From: Tillus elongatus
Lineage: Eukaryota > Arthropoda > Insecta > Coleoptera > Cleridae
Reading direction: 5' to 3'
NCBI GenBank assembly: GCA_964006375.1
Contig: OZ023263.1
Coordinates: forward strand, 133,838,454 to 133,902,453
Length of the DNA: 64,000 nt
Part shown: in pieces, positions 22,950 to 37,340 of the stretch
How the letters are laid out: each line of letters begins with the position of its first letter
Numbering within the stretch: position 1 is the stretch's first letter
The notes under the pieces: model-generated
Told to the model about the DNA's origin: nothing
What the model saw: the letters and a program-made list of their open reading frames with translations, nothing else
Databases searched by the model: none
Translations under genes and position numbers: made by a program

Positions 22950-23345
22950 AGCCCCAGCCTGGTCACCGGTTTTTTGTGGACACAGATGCGAACAATTTTG
23001 GCATTGGAGGTGTTCTTTCGCAGGAACAGGGAGGCCTAGAGAAGGTTGTAGCGTATTTTAGTAAATCGCTGTCCAAATCAGGAAAGAACTATTGCGTGAC
23101 GAGAAAGGAACTTCTAGCCATTATCAAGATGTTGGAGCATTATCACAAATATCCCTATGGTCAAGAATTTCTCCTGAGAACCGACCACGCTTCCCTACGC
23201 TGGCTTCTCCAGTTTAAAAACCCAGAGTGACAGAGCGCAATGTGACTTGAACGCCTTTAGGAGTACAGTTTCACTATCGATCATCGCCTTGGACGACAGC
23301 ACGACGGTAATGCCGACCCCATATTTAGGAAATTTTGCCCACCAA
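22950..23345 (+). pseudogene. Gypsy RNase H domain (broken)
   Basis: Open stretch 22976-23230 contains DTDANNFGIGGVLSQ, VAYFSKSLSK, NYCVTRKELLAII and LRTDHASLRWLLQF, the standard gypsy RNase H sequence blocks. A stop at about 23228 is followed by readable FTIDHRLGRQHDGNADPI. The catalytic D, E and D positions appear present in the open part. No function is expected because of the stops. Confidence 0.8.
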
Positions 23346-23395
23346 AATGGAAGCATTGCATCTATGCCGAAAATAAAGAACGACTGAATCTTGAA

Positions 23396-24040
23396 TTGTG
23401 TATGAGGACAACAGTTCAACCAGTTAACCGATGGGACCCGCAGAGGTTAATAGAGGACCAAAAAGGAGACCCTGATATCCTGCCAGTCTACAGATGGAAG
23501 GAGACTTGCCACCAAAAAACGGTGGAAAAATTTGATGCTACATTCGAGTCCCATTTAAGAATATTTGTCAATGAACACCAAACGGATTGGGACAGGCATA
23601 TTCCAGTATTTATCCTGGCATACCGCTCGGCCGTACACGAGACTACCGGATATACCGCAGCCAGTGTGGGTTTTGGGCGAGATATAAGACTTCTTTCTGA
23701 TCTCATATTTGGAAAACCCACAGATGTTCAACGTTCAACTGATGAATACATCACAAATTTGGCAAGAAGAATGGAGTCCATCCGTTCTGCAATCAGAATG
23801 CATATACGAGTAGAAAGCGACCGCATGAAGACCCGTTATGACATGCGAGCTAGTTCAGCAGGTTTTGAAGAAGAAGATCGGGTGTGGTTCCACAATCCAG
23901 TACGACTCAAGCGACAGTCACCGAAACTACAGAAATTATGGGAAGGTCCGTACAAGGTGGCCAAAAAGGACCAATGACTTTGTCTATCACATTCGCAGAG
24001 GGGCCCAAAGAACAAGATGAAGGTGGTCTTACGCCATACC
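23396..24040 (+). pseudogene. Gypsy integrase, catalytic core deleted
   Basis: Open frame 23396-23977. The N-terminal linker (DPDILPVYRWKE) joins directly to the region around the last catalytic residue (KTVEKFDATFESHL) at about 23510-23560, so the zinc-binding domain and the first two catalytic Asp residues are gone. The following WDRHIPVFILAYRSAVHETTGYT and the C-terminal GPY/F-type WEGPYKVAKK are preserved, and a frameshift ends it near 23975. It cannot integrate DNA. The 3' LTR is not found downstream; a HINE-like element follows. Confidence 0.75.
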
Positions 24041-24256
24041 AAGAAACGTCACTTACAAATACTGGCTTACGATTAGTATATCACTTTGAAAGTTAACTAG
24101 AGTGCACGTTGGAAATGGTGTTATATTTGGTCACCATAACTTCCAATGCAGATGGTAGACCACGCCCATTTCCCCACCTTGTTCAAAATTCGGTCAACAA
24201 AGGTTACTTTGCAGCTCATTTCAATATATATTTGCATTGGTCAACAAAACCTCCCG

Positions 24257-24261
<5 letters not shown>

Positions 24262-24347
<86 letters not shown>

Positions 24348-24678
24348 CACACCGATAGCTCAAAAAATAATGGGCCGATTTTGATAAAATTTGGCATGTA
24401 CCTTCCTTTTGTAAATGGCTTTGATAAGTTTGTTAATCAGAAAAATCGGACGAGGTTTTCCGGAAAAATTTTGAGTTTTCATTTGAAAAAAAATGTTTTC
24501 TGAAAAAATAAAAATCTATGATAACCAAATTTGGTAGGTAGGTTTGCGATATAAAAAGTAAACTATACACCAAAATTTAGATTTCTATGTTACAAGAAAA
24601 AAAAGTTATAATAACATATTTTGTGCCAGATCATTTCTATGAAAATTCACTACCATAACGCACTTGCTGCGTCCAGGC
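24262..24678 (+). mobile_element. HINE-like copy, (TA)n core to 3' terminus
   Basis: A (TA)n tract (24262-24344) is followed by the right arm (CACCGATAGCTCAAAAAATA, TTTGATAAAATTTGGCATG, AATCGGACGAGGTTTTCCGG), ending with the subterminal repeat ATGAAAATTCACT, the hairpin ACGCA-CTTGC-TGCGT and CCAGGC before a T run. The 5' arm is absent; unrelated sequence precedes the (TA)n. The 3' end lies a few bases from the densovirus-like relic. Confidence 0.75.
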
Positions 24679-24682
24679 TTTT

Positions 24683-25420
24683 TTATTTAGACCCAGTTCC
24701 ATTAACTGTGTGATCAGCTGTTTCTTTGAACTTGTTTTTTTCTCTACGCCTTTCTGATTGCAATTTCTGTTTCTGTTTGGTAAAACAGTTTCTCTTTTCA
24801 TTAGCTTCTTGTCTTCTCCAAATACCCGAAGCTCCCCTGTCGCACTGACAAGTCTCTTTATTGTGCAATTCTTTTACAGATGCGTAAGCTGATACGTTTT
24901 CAACTCCTTTTGATGCTTAACATGATATTTCATCTCTTACAGAAGCACACGTTCTTCCTCTGCCATGCAGCCAAAAATCACAGTACGCTCGTCTAGAATA
25001 GTGCGAATACGGCGTTCCACGAAAACCATCGCCATCTCGTTGAAGAAGTTTCTCCCCATCTGCACAAGCAACATACATTAATACCCCAACAGCATGATCT
25101 AGACAAATTATTTTCTTGAAAGTTGTTTTAGGATGCAAACGTCGCCCTACACGTTGCAGCTTATTTTTAAATCCCTGAACCGTAGACCCATTTGTAAAAT
25201 GTATCAAAGCGTGCGTGTGCTCATGCGCCACACTTCTATCATCTGCTTCTAGATGACATCGACAAATCGAATACCACTTAATATTTGGTACACAAACTAA
25301 CAAATTAAAAGCTTGTTCATTTAAGAGAACATGAAACCACTGTGTAAGTAGGTATAAGTAGGTTATAGGGCACTTGGGAGGACCCCCTCCACTTTTTCCA
25401 ACCAATCAGAAGCCGCCATT
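24683..25420 (-). pseudogene. Densovirus NS-like endogenous viral relic
   Basis: One minus-strand frame from about 25400 to the stop at 24683 is broken only by a TAA near 24914 (about 240 codons in all). Visible features: a His-rich segment HEHTHALIHF, CLDHAVGVLMYVACADG, a Cys/Arg-rich stretch with LHGRGRTC, then CQCDRG and a basic, Glu/Lys-rich C-terminus. From family knowledge this layout resembles the small non-structural (NS3-type) protein of insect densoviruses; that call is from memory and was not checked. No in-frame ATG begins the readable part, so the start is lost or lies elsewhere. A HINE-like 3' end abuts its C-terminus. Alternative: a protein from another small DNA virus or a transposon. 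Confidence 0.45.
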
Positions 25421-25570
25421 TTGGCGGGAGATTTGAACTGTGGCCGCCGACGCCAGAGGCGGCGGCGGGGATGCGCCCTGCGGAATATTGGCCGCCGTCG
25501 GAGACGGCAGGGTGCGGCAGGGCTGCGCCCCGTGGTGTGCGGGGGCTACGCCACCGCACGGAATCTAAAT
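25355..25570 (-). promoter_or_regulatory. GC-rich, promoter-like block upstream of the relic
   Basis: Upstream of the NS-like frame (minus strand) lie CCCTATAACC (TATA-like, 25358-25367), ATTGGTT (inverted CCAAT, about 25400), and CTCCCGCCAAAATGGCGGC (about 25413-25431), which joins an E2F-type and a YY1-type site. Further up is a very GC-rich stretch with the perfect hairpin GCCGTC-GGA-GACGGC near 25493-25507 and repeated GCGGCGG/GGGCTGCG words. The GC content is far above the surroundings. It may be the viral promoter and part of a terminal palindrome; that is inference. Confidence 0.4.
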
Positions 25571-25629
25571 CGGGATCCCAATCGGGAATCTAGATCTAGT
25601 CTAGATCTTATCTAGATTAAGAATAAGAT

Positions 25630-25775
25630 TAAGATTTATAATATGGCTGTTATCGCATGCGCAAACCAACTTTGTTATTAGTAGGTGTAGAGCTATGTTG
25701 TTTGGTGTCATGTTATTCGTCTTAATGTGTAGAGTTCAAAAATAGTATACACGCATGCTCAAACCCCAACTGGTC
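25630..25775 (+). repeat. Stray fragment of the foldback 99-bp unit
   Basis: TCGCATGCGCAAACCAACTTTGTTA, GTAGGTGTAGAG and GTTTGGTGTCATGTTA are in the same order as in the foldback arms; a second decayed site (CACGCATGCTCAAAC) follows about 98 bp later. It is flanked by GATC/CTAGATCT-rich sequence on both sides. Confidence 0.7.
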
Positions 25776-25932
25776 AAGATCGAGATCGGGATCGGGGGTC
25801 CAGATCTAAATATGCTCTAACCTGTCTAAATAAGAAGGCCTACCATCTTTGATTTATCGAGCCGTATGTGAAGATGGTGGCACTATCTCTATAGTTAGAG
25901 ATTGATGCAGAGGACTTAATGATAAAGGTGTT

Positions 25933-25963
<31 letters not shown>

Positions 25964-26550
25964 TATTGGCGGGAGAATGTATAATGGTTCACGCCAACAG
26001 CTGAACACATATGGGCGCGCTCCATCGAGCTGATAGATGGCGCTATGTTCAGCATTGGAGAATGGTTCACCAGACTCCCACAGTTGAGTAAAAACACTAG
26101 TTATGGTTAGAGATTGATAAACACACTGCGGGCTATTTTGTAACCTTATTAATAATCTGATTGGTTAGGAGACAGGGGATTTAATAATAAACCTAGAGTT
26201 CACCAGACATCAACATGTTATATTTATGTAGAACATCAATAAATATGAATCATTTGAAAACCAAAGTTGGGCTAGCTGTTGTTATCGCTTGTTATTATAC
26301 GGGGCACATATACGAGGGGGTACTCAAGCATATAAAGACATATTCTAACTAAAAAAGGAGAATATGAAATTTTAAAACACATTCAACCTAACATGTTAAA
26401 AATAACAGAGTTTGTCATTATGATTTTATTTGAGAGAGATTCAGGTTCAAATCCTGATGTATGAGCGTGTGAGGTATAAATGATTAACTATTAAAACAGC
26501 TTGAGATAAAAATGACTGAGCTGTGACATGTGACTGTCAGCAGGACAACA
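25776..26550. other. No gene seen; short (GA)n at 25934-25961
   Basis: AT-rich, with a 28-base (GA)n microsatellite. A B-box-like GGTTCAAATCC lies at 26433, possibly a tRNA/SINE remnant; the A box is not convincing. Confidence 0.4.
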
Positions 26551-26554
26551 GGAA

Positions 26555-26617
26555 GCTATGTGCCAAATTTGATCAAAATCGGTTCATTATTGTTTGTTAT
26601 CGGTGTGATACATACAT

Positions 26618-26705
<88 letters not shown>
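26555..26705 (-). mobile_element. HINE-like copy, right arm plus (TA)n
   Basis: TGTGCCAAATTTGATCAAAATCGGTTCATTATTG and TTATCGGTGTGATACA are the minus-strand right arm, directly joined to (TA)n at 26622-26705. The 3' hairpin end and the 5' arm are not present. Confidence 0.65.
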
Positions 26706-26708
<3 letters not shown>

Positions 26709-27000
26709 AATATCCCCAAACGCTAATCAAATTTTTACACAAACAAAAGACAACGATACAACTAAAATGGCAACATAGCATGATATTGTGTAATACCTAA
26801 TTTAAACATGTTTTATTTTATTAATATTACACATATGGGGAATGCACTAGCATAAAAAATTTGGATCGCTTGGAGGGGTGATGACCTGGTGTGGATCAAG
26901 GTCTCCGATGTCACTCTTAGTTCCCACAGTGGTGTAGAATTAAAGATTGGTATTTTTATTTCATTATTCATTATTTAGATTTTATTGGTTTCATCGTTCA
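26706..27000. other. No gene seen
   Basis: AT-rich, no recognised feature. Confidence 0.4.
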
Positions 27001-27119
27001 AATTTCAGTTTTGGTTTGTCTTTGCTTTATTACCGTGGGACTGATTGAGCAACACCGCAGAACAGGACACCACACCCGGGCATATACTTGAGGCTAACCG
27101 ACTCCTCCCTCTACGTCTC

Positions 27120-27620
27120 TCATGTGGCCATTGGTTACTAGGAAATGACGCATTGCGCATTTGGGTTGCCCTTTCAACTTCCATGGTGCCACAGTTAAAA
27201 TTTTTCGCGAGCCCTTTTTTGGACTATAGCCTTACTGGGGGTCTTAGATTTTCGGAGGTTTGGCAGGTCAAGAAGTAGAAAGTTCACCCAAATACCGCTT
27301 GAAAAGTATTTTGTTTTGGACCTGTAGGCTCTAGGAGGCGCAAGGGGAAGGTATTGTTGTAATTCAGGCCAGATCACTGTTGACTGACTAAGCGGAGACG
27401 GTAACAAACCTACTACTACGTCGCCCAATATTTTGACGTGTATCGCAAGCCTTTCAACAAATTACTGACCTTCAGGTTGCCCTCTCGTTTCAGTCATGTA
27501 AAATTGTGATAAATCGCCCTTCCTGGACTATGCCTCACTGGAGGTCTTAAATGTTCGGATCGTGGCACTTCGTGAAACAAGGCTTCACCTGAATGTCATT
27601 CTAGACACAAGGAGAATAAT
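27120..27620 (+). repeat. Diverged tandem duplication, about 300-bp unit
   Basis: Shared blocks: GGACTATAGCCTTACTGGGGGTCTTAGAT at about 27222 against GGACTATGCCTCACTGGAGGTCTTAAAT at about 27520, GTTGCCCTTTCAA at 27167 against GTTGCCCTCTCGTTTCA at 27475, and GTTCACCCAAAT against CTTCACCTGAAT. Non-coding. It borders the satellite that begins about 27640. Confidence 0.6.
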
Positions 27621-27639
27621 TACACAACTTTGTCAAAAC

Positions 27640-29125
27640 ATAGGGGGAAGTACTTCATTTATTCTATATCCCTTTGCTTTATTTTCCGAACCGTCCAGTG
27701 CACACCACATATTCTTAATTTCAAGTTTTAGTTTAATATAAAAGGGAGAGCCAAGATGTCTGTTTCAGGTACAAAGCAATTTCATCAGGTAACATACAAA
27801 AGAATGAAATTCCTAACCTCAGGTTTTAGTTTCAAAGTGCAATAAAAGTGTGCCACATATTTTTGACTTCAAGTTTCAGTTTCAATATTACACAGAAATG
27901 GAATTACATACCTTCAGTTGTAAGTTTCGGGTTTAAAATTACCTCATGTAGAGCTAGATATTGCTGGTTTCCTGTTTCAGGTTCAAAATTGTATTATGTA
28001 AGACTAGATACTGTTGATTTCAAATTTCAGATTCAAATCATTTTATATAGAGCTACGGACCTCTCGTTTTCAAGTTTCAGATTCAAAATTATATTCTAAA
28101 GACCTGCATACTTTTGGTTTCCAGATTCAAACTTAATTCACATTATAAAAAGATACATACTTCTGGTTTCATAATTCAGATTTAAACCACATCATAAAGA
28201 GCTACATGTTCCTGGTTTCATGATTCAGATCTAAATCATATTATGAAGAGCTACCTGTCCCTGGTTTCATGATTCAGAGTTAAAATTATATTATAAAGAG
28301 CTACGTACTTCTGGTTTCACAATTCAGATTTAAATTATATTACAAAGAGCTAGATAATCCTGGTTTCACGATTCAGATTTAAACTATATTATAAAGAGCT
28401 ACATGATTCTGGTTTCACGATTCAAATTTAAATTATTTTATAAAGAGCTACATGTTTCTGGTTTCACGATTCAGATTTAAATTATATTATAAAGAGCTAC
28501 ATGATTCTGGTTTCACGATTCAGATTTAAATTATATTATAAAGAGCTACATAATTCTGGTTTCACGTTTCAGATTCAAATTATATTATAAAGAGCTACAT
28601 AATTCTGGTTTTACGATTTAGATTTAAATTATATTATAAAGAGCTACATAATTCTGGTTTCACAATTCAGATTTAAATTATATTATAAAGAGCTAAATAA
28701 TTCTGGTTTCACGATTCAGATTTAAATTATATTATAAAGAGCTACAAAATTCTGGTTTCACGTTTCAGATTCACATTATATTCTGAGGAGCTACACAATT
28801 CTGGTTTTACGATTTAAACTTAAATTATATTATAAGGAGCTACATAATTCTGGTTTCACGATTCAGATTTAAATTATATTATAAAGAGCTACAGAATGCT
28901 GGTTTCACGATTCAGATTTAAATTATATTATAAAGAGCTACATACTTCTGGTTTCACGATTCAGATTTAAATTATATTATAAAGAGCTGCAGAATTCTGG
29001 TTTCACGATTCAAATTTAAATTATATTATGAAGAGCTACATACTTCTGGTTTCGTGATTCAGATTTAAATTATATTATAGAGAGCTACAGAATTCTGGTT
29101 TCATGATTCAAATTTAAATTCCATT
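27640..29125 (+). repeat. Satellite, 49-bp zone
   Basis: About 24 units of TTCTGGTTTCACGATTCAGA...AAAGAGCTACAT with an exact 49-bp period in the core (for example TTCTGG at 28505 and 28554). Units at the left edge (27700-28100) are longer and irregular but keep TTCAAGTTTCAGATTCAAA. The most uniform copies lie at 28330-29060. Open frames inside are accidental. Confidence 0.85.
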
Positions 29126-31020
29126 AGGTGTGAACAAGATATTTGTTTTCAAATGCAAAGTAATTTCATTAAATACGGCATGAGCTAGTAACGTTTCTGT
29201 TTTCAAGTTTCAGTTTACCTATCAGGAAATTTGGCAACTCTTCAGATGCGGAAGTAATTTATCTGAATGACATACAAACAAAGTAAATTGCAGGCTTCAA
29301 GTTTCAGTTTGAATATATCATATTTTGTGACATTTACCGGCACAAATAATTTCTCGACATAATGTAAACAAATAAGTTTCCAAATTTCAAGTGTAGTTTA
29401 AATATATTAAATTTGGCAACGTCTCAATGCTCGAGTAATTCCTCTATGCTATACGCAAACAAATCAAAATTCCAGACTTTAAGTTTTAGTCTGAATATGT
29501 TAAATTTGGCAACATCTGAACGCACAAATAATTTTTCTACATACTGTACAAGCAGATAACAGTCCAGATTTCAAGTTTCAGTTTAATTTATACAATTTAA
29601 ATGCACAAATAATTTCTACATATAATATACAACCAACAAAAATACTAGGTTTCAAGTTTAGTTTAAATATATTAAATTTGGCAACATTTCAATGCTCGGG
29701 TATTTCTTCCACACTATATGCAAACAAACTAAAATTCCAGACTTCAAGTTTTAGTCCGAATATATCAAATTTGGCAACATCTGAACCCACAAATAATTTT
29801 TCTACATGATTAGCAAACAAATAACCGTCCAGATTTCAGGTTTCAGTTTAATTTATACAATTTAAACGCACAAATAATTTCTACGTATAATATGCAACCA
29901 ACCAAAAAACTAGGTTTCAAGTTTAGTTTAAATATATTAAATTTGGCAACGTCTCAATGCTCGAGTAATTCCTCCACACCATATGCAAACAAACTAAAAT
30001 TCCAGACTTCAGGTTTTAGCCCGAATATATCAAACTTGGCAATATCTGAACACACAAATAATTTTTCTACATGATTAGCAAACAAATAACCGTCCAGATT
30101 TCAGGTTTCAGTTTAATTTATATAATTTAACTGCACAAATAATTTCTACATTAATATGCAACTAACTAAAATACTAGGTTTCGAGTTTAGTTTAAATATA
30201 TTAAATTTGGCAACGTTTTTAGATGTAGAGATAATTTCTTAACCTAACAAGCAGATAAAATTCATGATTTCAAGTTATAGTTTAATCATATTAAATTTGG
30301 AAACATTCAAATGCACAACTAACCTTATTAAAAACGTATCAGCAAATAAAACTCCTGGTTTCATGTCTGGCGACATTTTTAAGTGCACAATTAGTTTCAT
30401 GAACTAAGATACCCACAAATAGAATTTCAGGCCTTAAGTTTCATTCAAATATATCAAATTTGGCAACTCAACACACAAATAATTTTTCTACATAATACTC
30501 AAACTAATAAAATTCCCGATTTCGAGTTTAGTTTAAATCTACTAAATTGGGCAACATTCAAATGCACGAATAATTTCGCTTTGATAATATACAAATCAAC
30601 AAAATCCCAGCTCTCAAGTTTTAGTTCAAATATATCGAATTTGGCAACTTTTAATGCGCAAATAATTTCTCTACACGATATACAAATAACTAAAATATTA
30701 GGGGTGAAGTTTAGTCTTAATACGCCGATTTCGGTAACATTTAGATGCAAAAATAATAATATCTGTACATTATATGTTCACAATTAAAACGCTAGGTTTC
30801 AAGCTTAGTTTACATATGGCATATTTGGCAACATTTAGATGCAAAAAATACTTTCTATACATGATATGTAAGTAAATAAAATGCTAGGTTTCAACTTTAA
30901 TTAAACATAACAAACTTGGCAACATTTAATGCACAAATAAATTTATTTAAATAATATGCAAGTAAATAAACTTACAGGGTTCAAGTTTCCGTTTAAATAT
31001 ATCAAATTGGGCAAACAATT
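29126..31020 (+). repeat. Satellite, 88-bp zone with a trimeric higher-order unit
   Basis: Units of 80-93 bp share AATTTGGCAACATTTxAATGC, CACAAATAATTTCTACA and TTCAAGTTTxAGTTTAAATATAT. From about 29400 to 30205 they form a three-unit period: CAATGCTCGAGTAATTCC-type monomers occur at 29411, 29675 and 29939, 264 bp apart. The TTCAAGTTTCAGTTTAAAT core is shared with the 49-bp zone, so both derive from one ancestral repeat. Confidence 0.8.
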
Positions 31021-33956
<2,936 letters not shown>

Positions 33957-34085
33957 AGTGAATGTTCATTAAAAAAACTCACTAATAGAGAGGTATCGAT
34001 GGTGAGACTTTCGAAAAATTTCTTCAAATGAGCGCGAATTTGGACCTCTAGAACCTATATCCAAGGTCGGTTTTGATTTTTATAT

Positions 34086-34154
<69 letters not shown>

Positions 34155-34156
<2 letters not shown>

Positions 34157-36224
34157 TATCCAACTGATAACTCAAAAAATACTTGACCGATCTTCACTAA
34201 ATTTGGAGATTACCTTGATTTTGTTAATGGCTTGGATGAGTTCGAAGATGAGCACCGTAGGTTTAATTTTTTGTATAAAAAATGTAAATGAAATTTTTAA
34301 AACGCAATATTTTTTGTTTGTTTGAAGTACTGCAGTGATACAAATGAAAATTTGCACATATAAAGGAGATGTCAAAATAAAGTTGGTAACCAAATTTCAA
34401 CTTAAATGGTCCACGAGGAAAGAAGTTGTTCGAAAATGAAAAATGTGTAAGAAATAAATAATCTACGACATCTCTCACAAGTGAGAGCAAAATTCAAGTT
34501 AGGATCTACGTGAATTGTTTTTAAGAAAGTAACCTTAAATTTGCGAATCTCTTTTATCAAAACAAAGATGAATTTATATAATTAAAGTTGAAAGATGTTT
34601 ACTATATATAAAAGGTATGTATTCCTATTTTTTATGTTATCATTTTAGAGGTAATCTTATATACTTTGAAGTATTTACCCAAGGTGAAATAATTTAGCAC
34701 ATGTCCAAAGCCTAAGATTTTTTCTGTTGTGTTTTGTGAGCTTAAATGAGTTTTTGTTATAATTTATTGTGATTTATGGAGACATAATCAGAACTTATTT
34801 TAAAAATTATTTCCTTTTTTAGCAATGGTAGTTTCCACAAAATCAGCAGTAGTGAGTTTTCTTAAAGATGAGAAAGATTAAGAGGGTCACGCAGGAGGTA
34901 TAACCTATGACCTTTGACGCTACAGAAATGAAAACAGGAAGTGTACTGTCCAGGTAATTTTTTTTTACTAGTGTCAAACTTGTAATTTCCCTTAAGCAAA
35001 TGTCATTGATTAATTTTGTTACATTATCAGAAAGCTTTTCCATACTGATTATAAAGTATAAGCAGACAAGGTTTCTATCCTGTCTGATTCAATGAGACAG
35101 GATTCTATATGATTAGCTAGACTGGTTATTATAATAGGTGCTCCTTTAAATTGTTAAATTTTATAATTATAATTATGGAAAGCAATGTTAATGCTGGTCA
35201 CGCTACACTCAGATTGTATTATATACTTAGATTTCAACACTATGCCGAAGTTCTTCCGTTGTGATGCTATATGTACTGCTGGTGCATAAACCTCTTGGAT
35301 AATTTGTGGACCAATTGTATTATTGGTGATATCTTGTAATATTATATTTAGTAGAATGTAAAAATTGCTGGTAGGTATATAAAAGTGGACAAATAAAATA
35401 TGGCAGTGGTATCTAAATGAATCAAGTAACATGACAAGTGGGCATCGCTGGTGACTCAGTTTCGTCAAGTTGTGCATGCTGAAATAAGAGAGTAGTCGAA
35501 GTGGATAAGGAATAGTGTTTATTTTTCATATATGTGGAAAAAAAAGTTAAAACAAGAAAAAATTGCCATTGTCATGAAGAAATGTTCTATTATACAAACA
35601 TAGCGCAGGAGCATATGTACACTCCTTACAAAAAGTGGAAGCCAGTTTAGCCTTTTGTGATGCTATCTCTGATTTTTTGTGACTTATACTGCTTGTTTTA
35701 TTCTCCATTCAGCCCCATAAAAATATAGCTGTCGTCAGAACATTCTAAGTTGGCTATGAAAACTTAATGATCTAGTATGCCCAGAAAATTATTGAAACTG
35801 GTAGTAAATAACTTGTGACGACTTATGTAAAGCGGACAGATATCATATCATTCGCTTAACTAATATGTCTGGTTGAACTTTCTCTAGAATTTGTTGAACC
35901 TCGACATTCTGGCTTGGAGCCATTTGTCATTTTCAAGAGGTTGAGTAAAATATGAATGGAATAGAACTCTTTAGACCTTAATCTGCCTAATCTTTAGAGT
36001 GGTGGTTAGGTGTAGGTTGGGTTGTAGTTCAATTATGGAGTCGTAATCTTCCTACTCTCGAAATCTCACCGGATATCATCTCTAAAGCCTTGGTGTATTC
36101 AACCATAGACTTGAAAGAGATCAAACTGTCCTTTGGCGGTCCTGTATTTTCTATAGTGGGGCTTTCATCTGAATCCTTATTGGGGCTATTGGTTGGGTAG
36201 GTGAGGTTTATTATATACCTCACA
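34155..36224. other. Right arm, then unassigned sequence
   Basis: 34155-34260 resembles the HINE-like right arm (CCAACTGATAACTCAAAAAATA, CACTAAATTTGGAGATTACC, GGCTTGGATGAGTTCG). The rest is AT-rich. A minus-strand open stretch at 36029-36223 (KDSLISFKSMVEYTKALEMISGEISRVG) looks protein-like but matches no family I know. Confidence 0.4.
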
Positions 36225-36289
36225 TATAGAATGTTAGATGTAGAATCTAGAATTTTTTATGCATCTAATTTTTTATAATTGTGTTGCAG

Positions 36290-36344
36290 ATTATCAACCA
36301 TACCAGAAACGCCTCATGGACATGAATGAAGATTTAAAGGGAAG
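36290..36344 (+). other. Exon-like segment (candidate)
   Basis: A good acceptor (TTATAATTGTGTTGCAG) precedes 55 bp that translate without stop as YQPYQKRLMDMNEDLKG, followed by a donor GTTTGT. It is inside the Helentron-type insert. It could be a captured host exon or chance; no family recognised. Confidence 0.25.
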
Positions 36345-36782
36345 GTTTGTCCATCATAGACATAAAATATCAAATTTAGGATCGTCTGTCTGGTGATGTG
36401 AAAACTTTGTACATATTTACAGATGAGTTAAATAGTATAATTGTTGTACTCTTAGTCCTAAAATGACAATCCCAAAAACAGGATTTCATAGAAATCGCAG
36501 CTAATTTAATTTGCATTTGTAATTTAAAACCACCAAATATCACCACTTTATATACTTGTATCAAAATTATATGTAAAGCGTGGGCCAAACTCGATGGAGT
36601 ATTAGAAGTATATAGTGAATCAAAATTGATAGAAATGTGAATTCAGGTTATGTTCTTAAGTGGTTATGGTCTTCATTTTGAAAATATTTATGACATCGCG
36701 GCGTCGTCCCATAACATTATTTTTTCAAATGAAAAAAATGTCGGTATTGTGACACTCTTATGTTTGCAATAATGTTTTTAAA

Positions 36783-36784
<2 letters not shown>

Positions 36785-36856
<72 letters not shown>
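36785..36856. repeat. (TA)n tract
   Basis: About 36 TA repeats followed by (TG)n and TTTG repeats. No HINE-like arm is recognised on either side. Confidence 0.85.
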
Positions 36857-36860
<4 letters not shown>

Positions 36861-37215
36861 GTGTGTGTGTTTGTTTGTTTATATATCTGTTAACCTATCT
36901 CAAGACGTTAAGAAAATAAAAGTTATTAGTTAGAAAAGTTCGCAACCTCCATTCATTAACGACAACAAAAGAGTCTTTCCATAACCAGCATAGATAGAGG
37001 TTTGAGTTTTTTGTTGCTGTTTGCTAATAGGTTGATATAGTCATGAAAATCCAATTATTGCATATAGGCTGTCTACAATAAAAATGTCTTTAGGTAGAAC
37101 ATATAATGGCAGGTAATCTGAGATTTTCAAATGGAACATCCTGTATTATATAGGAATAGCAAGATCAATTGATTTTCTTTCTTAAAGTACTATATAATGT
37201 TCTACCTATTCTTAG

Positions 37216-37340
37216 CGGTTTTCGACTTATTAGCAAAAAACCAAAATATTGCAAGTAAAATTTCGAAACTCCGTGATGAAATAATTGCTCAACAACCTGT
37301 CATATTATCAAATAAAGCTGAAAAAAAATCTGGTTTATTA

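Larger units (their letters stand above)
15505..24050 (+). mobile_element. Gypsy/Ty3-type retrotransposon, truncated, with two nested transposons
   Basis: In order: gag fragment, zinc knuckle, protease, pol linker, reverse transcriptase, RNase H and an integrase remnant. The MULE at 16721-18776 and the foldback element at 18993-22122 interrupt the coding order, and removing each restores the expected gypsy order. No LTR or primer-binding site was found at either end, so the copy is truncated on both sides. About 3.4 kb remains after subtracting the insertions. Confidence 0.8.

Noticed and set aside
24683..25420. HUH-type replication endonuclease, from the HEHTHALIHF segment
   Set aside because: The expected downstream Tyr-x-x-Lys context is not convincing (YVACADG), and the whole-protein layout fits a densovirus NS-type protein better.
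26420..26480. tRNA gene suggested by GGTTCAAATCC
   Set aside because: No A box or acceptor stem at the right distance.
27848..30787. Open frames in the satellite
   Set aside because: Non-coding tandem units; frames are not preserved between copies.
27640..31020. CRISPR-like array
   Set aside because: Units are contiguous without unique spacers, and the genome is eukaryotic.
36029..36223. Minus-strand frame with SFKSMVEYTKALEMISGEISRVG as a gene
   Set aside because: Protein-like but short, with no family match and no clear splice sites; left as unassigned.
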